From contig MNCI01009423.1 of the NCBI GenBank assembly GCA_015680685.1, positions 80,988-101,933 on the forward strand: 20,946 bases of DNA, given 5' to 3'. The number at the start of each line of letters is the position of its first letter. Positions within the stretch are counted from its first letter, which is position 1. A program made the translations under genes and the position numbers. The notes under the pieces were generated by a model, which saw only the letters and a program-made list of their open reading frames with translations, ran no database searches and was not told the origin of the DNA. Positions 18,432 through 20,946 of this stretch are shown here, one piece after another. The DNA comes from Gnetum montanum. Lineage: Eukaryota > Streptophyta > Gnetopsida > Gnetales > Gnetaceae.

Positions 18432-20205
18432 ATGGTAGACTAAGCAACACAATATTGTTTTTGACTTTTCCAAGAAACTGCATTACTAAAAAGATTAAAC
18501 ACATATCCACTAGTAGACTTCCTACTATCAATATTGCCATCCCAATTTGCTTCAATGAAGCCATGAAGTCCATTGAAATCACTTTTATAATAGATCCCAT
18601 AATTTGAAGTACCATGTGGATATTGAAAGACTCACTTCACTGTAATCTAGTGTTGTTTCCTTGGATTAGACATATACTTGCTAAGTTTTCCAACAATGTA
18701 AGCAATATCAAGTCTAGTAGAAACCATTGCATACATTAAATTGCCGATAGCACTAGCATATGGAATTTTAATGATGAGCACTTTTTTGTGTCTTGTCTTT
18801 GGACATTGTTCAACTAAAAGTTTAATACTAGTTTCACAGGGTGTAGTCATAGGATTGCAATCATGCATATTAAATATTTTAAAAATATTTGCAACATATG
18901 TACAATATCCAAGCCAAAGCCTCTTATTAGCCATGTCCCTTTTAATTTCCATGCTCAAAATTTTTTGTGCATCACTAAGATCCTTCAGCTCAAATTGCAA
19001 AGATAGATGAAGTATTAGATCCTAAATATCATGTATGTTATTACCTACTATTAACATGTCATCGACATATAGTAGCAATGTAACATATTTTTTACTTGTA
19101 TTTTTAACATACATACATGAGTCTTCTACACTTCTAACAAAGCTAAGATTTATCATGTAGTCATTCAAAATTTTATTCCACATCCTTGGTGCTTGTTTGA
19201 TCCCATATAGTGATTTTAATAATCAACACACCATATACTCTTTTCCTTTAATTTAATATCCTTCAGGTTAAAGAATATATATTTCTTCCTCAATATCACC
19301 ATTTAGGAATGCTATTTTCACATCCATTTGTTCAATTTCAACATCATAAACAGCAGTGGTAGCCATCAATGATCTTATAGATGTTAATTTTACTACTAGA
19401 GAGAATATTTCATCATAATAAATCCCCTTTCTCTCAAAAAATCCTTTAGATATAAGTCATGCTTTGTATTGATTCCTAGCTTTTATTTTGTACACCCATT
19501 TATTTCCAATGGATTTTCTTTCTAATGGAAGATTAGTTAATTTCCATATTTTATTTTGTGAATTGATGACATTTCAGCATCCATTACTTATTCTCACTTT
19601 GCATTTTGCATAGAGGAACATACCTCATCATATGTTGATGCCTCATTATTTTTAGTAAAGAGGACATATTCTTCTAAATGTGAAGGTAATCTTTGTATAT
19701 GTGTTGAACATCTTAAATGATCCTGTTCACTTTGTTTTTCACTTAAACTATATTCTTCCTCTTCATGTGTTGTATCTTCATCTACCATGCTATTACCATC
19801 TTGTTTGCTAGGTGCAATGTCCCTAGTCGAGGGAGGATGACCCTTAGAAATTTCATTATTAATTTTAACAAGCACATACATAGGAGGTACATCATTTGAA
19901 GGAGTTTTATTATTTGAAGATTCCTCCTTCATAGATCCACATTTTTCTCCAAAGATGACATCTCAACTATAAATAACCCTTATAGTTTGTGGGTTATACA
20001 ACTTATAAGCTTTGACATCATGTTCATAGCCAAGAAAAACACGTTTGATAGACTTAGAGTCTAATTTGAACCTATCAAATTTTGGAACATGTACATAGGC
20101 TTCATAACCAAAACTCTTCAAATAGTTTAAATTAATGGACCTACCACTACAAACTTCCTCTGGAATTTTTTCATCAAGAGCTAGATCTATTTATTAAAAC
20201 ATAAG
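18432..20205 (-). pseudogene. Copia Pol: integrase C-terminus, RT and RNase H start, broken
   Basis: The minus strand reads IPEEVCSG, LKSFGYEAYVH and KLDSKSIKRVFLGYE (integrase C-terminal region, 20190-20030). An acidic linker follows (19594-19932). RT comes next: NKWVYKIK, QMDVKIAFLNGDIEEEIY (near 19300), KSLYGIKQAP (near 19210) and the intact catalytic YVDD at 19058-19069. Then come FELKDLSDAQKILSMEI, YASAIGNLMYAM, and the RNase H start RKSTSGYVFN (near 18510), broken after CVA by a TAG and the N at 18431. Several stops and frameshifts. Confidence 0.88.
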
Positions 20206-20474
20206 TTTGAAAATTCATAGAATTTAAAGCTTTTGTTGAGAATTATTTAGAAAAGAAAATCAAAATTCTAAGAATTGACAATGGTGGTGAGTTTTTCTCA
20301 AATGAATTTAATGTTTTTTTTTTTTTGTAAAGAACAAGGCATTCAAAGGAAAATGACTATTCCAAGGATTCTTGAACAAAATGGAGTAGTAAAACATTTC
20401 AATTGAACATTAATGGAACATGTCAGATGTATGTTTAGTAAATCTAATCTTGACAAGCATGATTTCCAATTTCT
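20206..20474 (+). pseudogene. Copia integrase core fragment, inverted
   Basis: The plus strand gives FKAFVENYLEKKIKILRIDN, GGEFFSNEF, and after a 13-T run (20314-20326) and frameshifts GIQRKMTIPRI, EQNGVV and MEHVRCMFSKSN. These are the DDE integrase blocks that should lie just upstream of the IPEEV block on the minus strand. Here they face the other way, joined near 20205. The first catalytic Asp region is not present. Confidence 0.78.
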
Positions 20475-20586
20475 TGCACCAATATAATATTAACTTTAAA
20501 GAAAGCTACAAAAATTAAAAAGATAGAGTTACCTTGGTGAAAACCTTCATGGTGAAAAATCCTAGCAAAAATAGGCCCTTGGATGA
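20475..20586 (-). repeat. Copia 5' LTR, U5 portion only
   Basis: Same sequence and orientation as 17491 onward: TGCACCAATATAATATTAA, then ATAGAGTT and GTGAAAAACC-type text, to TAGGCCCTTGGA. It stops where the gypsy LTR begins. No tRNA-Met primer site is found next to it, so the adjacent internal sequence was lost or replaced. Confidence 0.65.
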
Positions 20587-20630
20587 TGATGAGATGTGAT
20601 TTGCATGAGCCAAGATATCACATCCCATGC

Positions 20631-20684
20631 GATATCGCGTACGCGATATTGCGTCGTCCCCTACGATGTCGCATACACGATATC
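20631..20684. promoter_or_regulatory. Pair of 20-bp palindromes upstream of TATA, second LTR
   Basis: Copy 20631-20650 differs by one base from GATATCGCGTACGCGATATC. Copy 20665-20684 differs at three, all of them C/T- or G/A-type changes. Starts are 34 bp apart, the same as at 3070-3123. Confidence 0.65.
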
Positions 20685-20702
20685 ACGGTCTGCCGCCAAA
20701 TC

Positions 20703-20710
20703 TATAAATA
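20703..20710 (+). promoter_or_regulatory. TATA box of the right-end LTR
   Basis: CTATAAATAAGAGGTGG, identical over 17 bases to the minus-strand context of 3044-3051. Confidence 0.75.
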
Positions 20711-20946
20711 AGAGGTGGAACTCCCCTTATTTCCCATCCTAGGCTAGAAGTAGGGAAACTCTGGCAAATTGATCACACCAGAGATAGAATATTTTCCATG
20801 TGCCTGCAGTAGGAGTCCCCGAGTGAACAAACCTTTATTCAAGCAACATTGTGTATGGCAATAAAGATGAGCTTTGTGGATAAACCTTGCAGTGCATGGA
20901 ATAGGATTTATTACTTGTTATTTATTACATGTTATTTCCTACCTGT

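Larger units (their letters stand above)
17491..20586 (-). mobile_element. Ty1/copia LTR retrotransposon, deleted and rearranged
   Basis: The minus strand runs from a truncated 5' LTR (20475-20586) through integrase C-terminus, RT and RNase H to a polypurine tract and 3' LTR (17491-17909). Domain order IN-RT-RH is the copia signature. Gag, protease and the integrase N-terminus are missing. Two internal segments are inverted: 18134-18430 (RNase H end, bounded by N bases) and about 20205-20474 (integrase core). The right part of the 5' LTR is interrupted by the gypsy LTR at 20587. Outer boundaries are approximate because similarity between the LTR copies runs a few bases past the TGCA end. Confidence 0.8.
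20587..20946 (+). repeat. Gypsy LTR (TGATGAG type), first 360 bp
   Basis: Starts TGATGAG inside the copia 5' LTR. Shares with the left element's LTR the paired palindromes (20631-20684), TATA context (20702-20718), CTCTGGCA..TTGATC and CAGAG-TAGAAT blocks downstream. It also shares TTTATTCAAGCA and ATGAGCTTTGTGGATAAACC with the 7103 LTR. It is cut by the window end, so whether it is a solo LTR or a full element is unknown. Confidence 0.82.

Overview
The window looks like repeat-filled nuclear DNA of a land plant. The plant assignment rests on four things: plant-type Ty3/gypsy LTR elements primed by tRNA-Asp, a Ty1/copia element with a plant-style U5, an L1-type LINE whose ORF1 resembles DUF4283 proteins plus a zinc knuckle, and an RTE-clade LINE ending in an ATG-triplet tail. 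The heavy CAG-to-TAG decay fits long-lived CHG-methylated DNA. A large, slowly turning-over genome such as a gymnosperm would fit, but the sequence does not prove it. I see no host gene, tRNA, rRNA or CRISPR array, and everything recognisable is transposon-derived.

Layout, left to right. (1) 1-3150, minus strand: the 5' part of a young Ty3/gypsy element (LTR 2178-3150, tRNA-Asp primer site, intact 659-codon gag), with pol beyond the left edge. It is inserted in (2), an old L1-type LINE on the minus strand (3151 to about 6475) with 5' UTR, ORF1, and endonuclease-RT ORF2 broken by in-frame stops. (3) About 6475-7028 is AT-rich with nothing recognised. (4) An RTE-clade LINE on the plus strand (7029-7102 and 16389-17239) is split by (5), a complete 9286-bp LTR element (7103-16388) with a perfect 5-bp target duplication ATTAT. 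That element keeps two LTRs, a primer site, a decayed gag related to that of element 1, and a protease remnant. It shows no reverse transcriptase, and its 3' half holds a long, unrecognised, partly coiled-coil ORF full of TAG stops. (6) 17491-20586, minus strand: a rearranged Ty1/copia element, with 3' LTR, RNase H, RT and integrase C-terminus on the minus strand, but with two internal pieces in the opposite orientation. One of these is bounded by single N bases. (7) 20587 to the end: the first 360 bp of another gypsy LTR, of the same type as that of element 1, inserted in the copia 5' LTR.

The order of events can be read from the nesting: L1 and RTE LINEs and copia are old, the 9.3-kb element entered the RTE later, and the TGATGAG-type gypsy LTRs at both window ends are among the latest arrivals. 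The best leads for new biology are the unrecognised ORF carried by the RT-less 9.3-kb element, and a paired near-perfect 20-bp palindrome with 34-bp spacing just upstream of the TATA box in both TGATGAG-type LTRs at the window ends.
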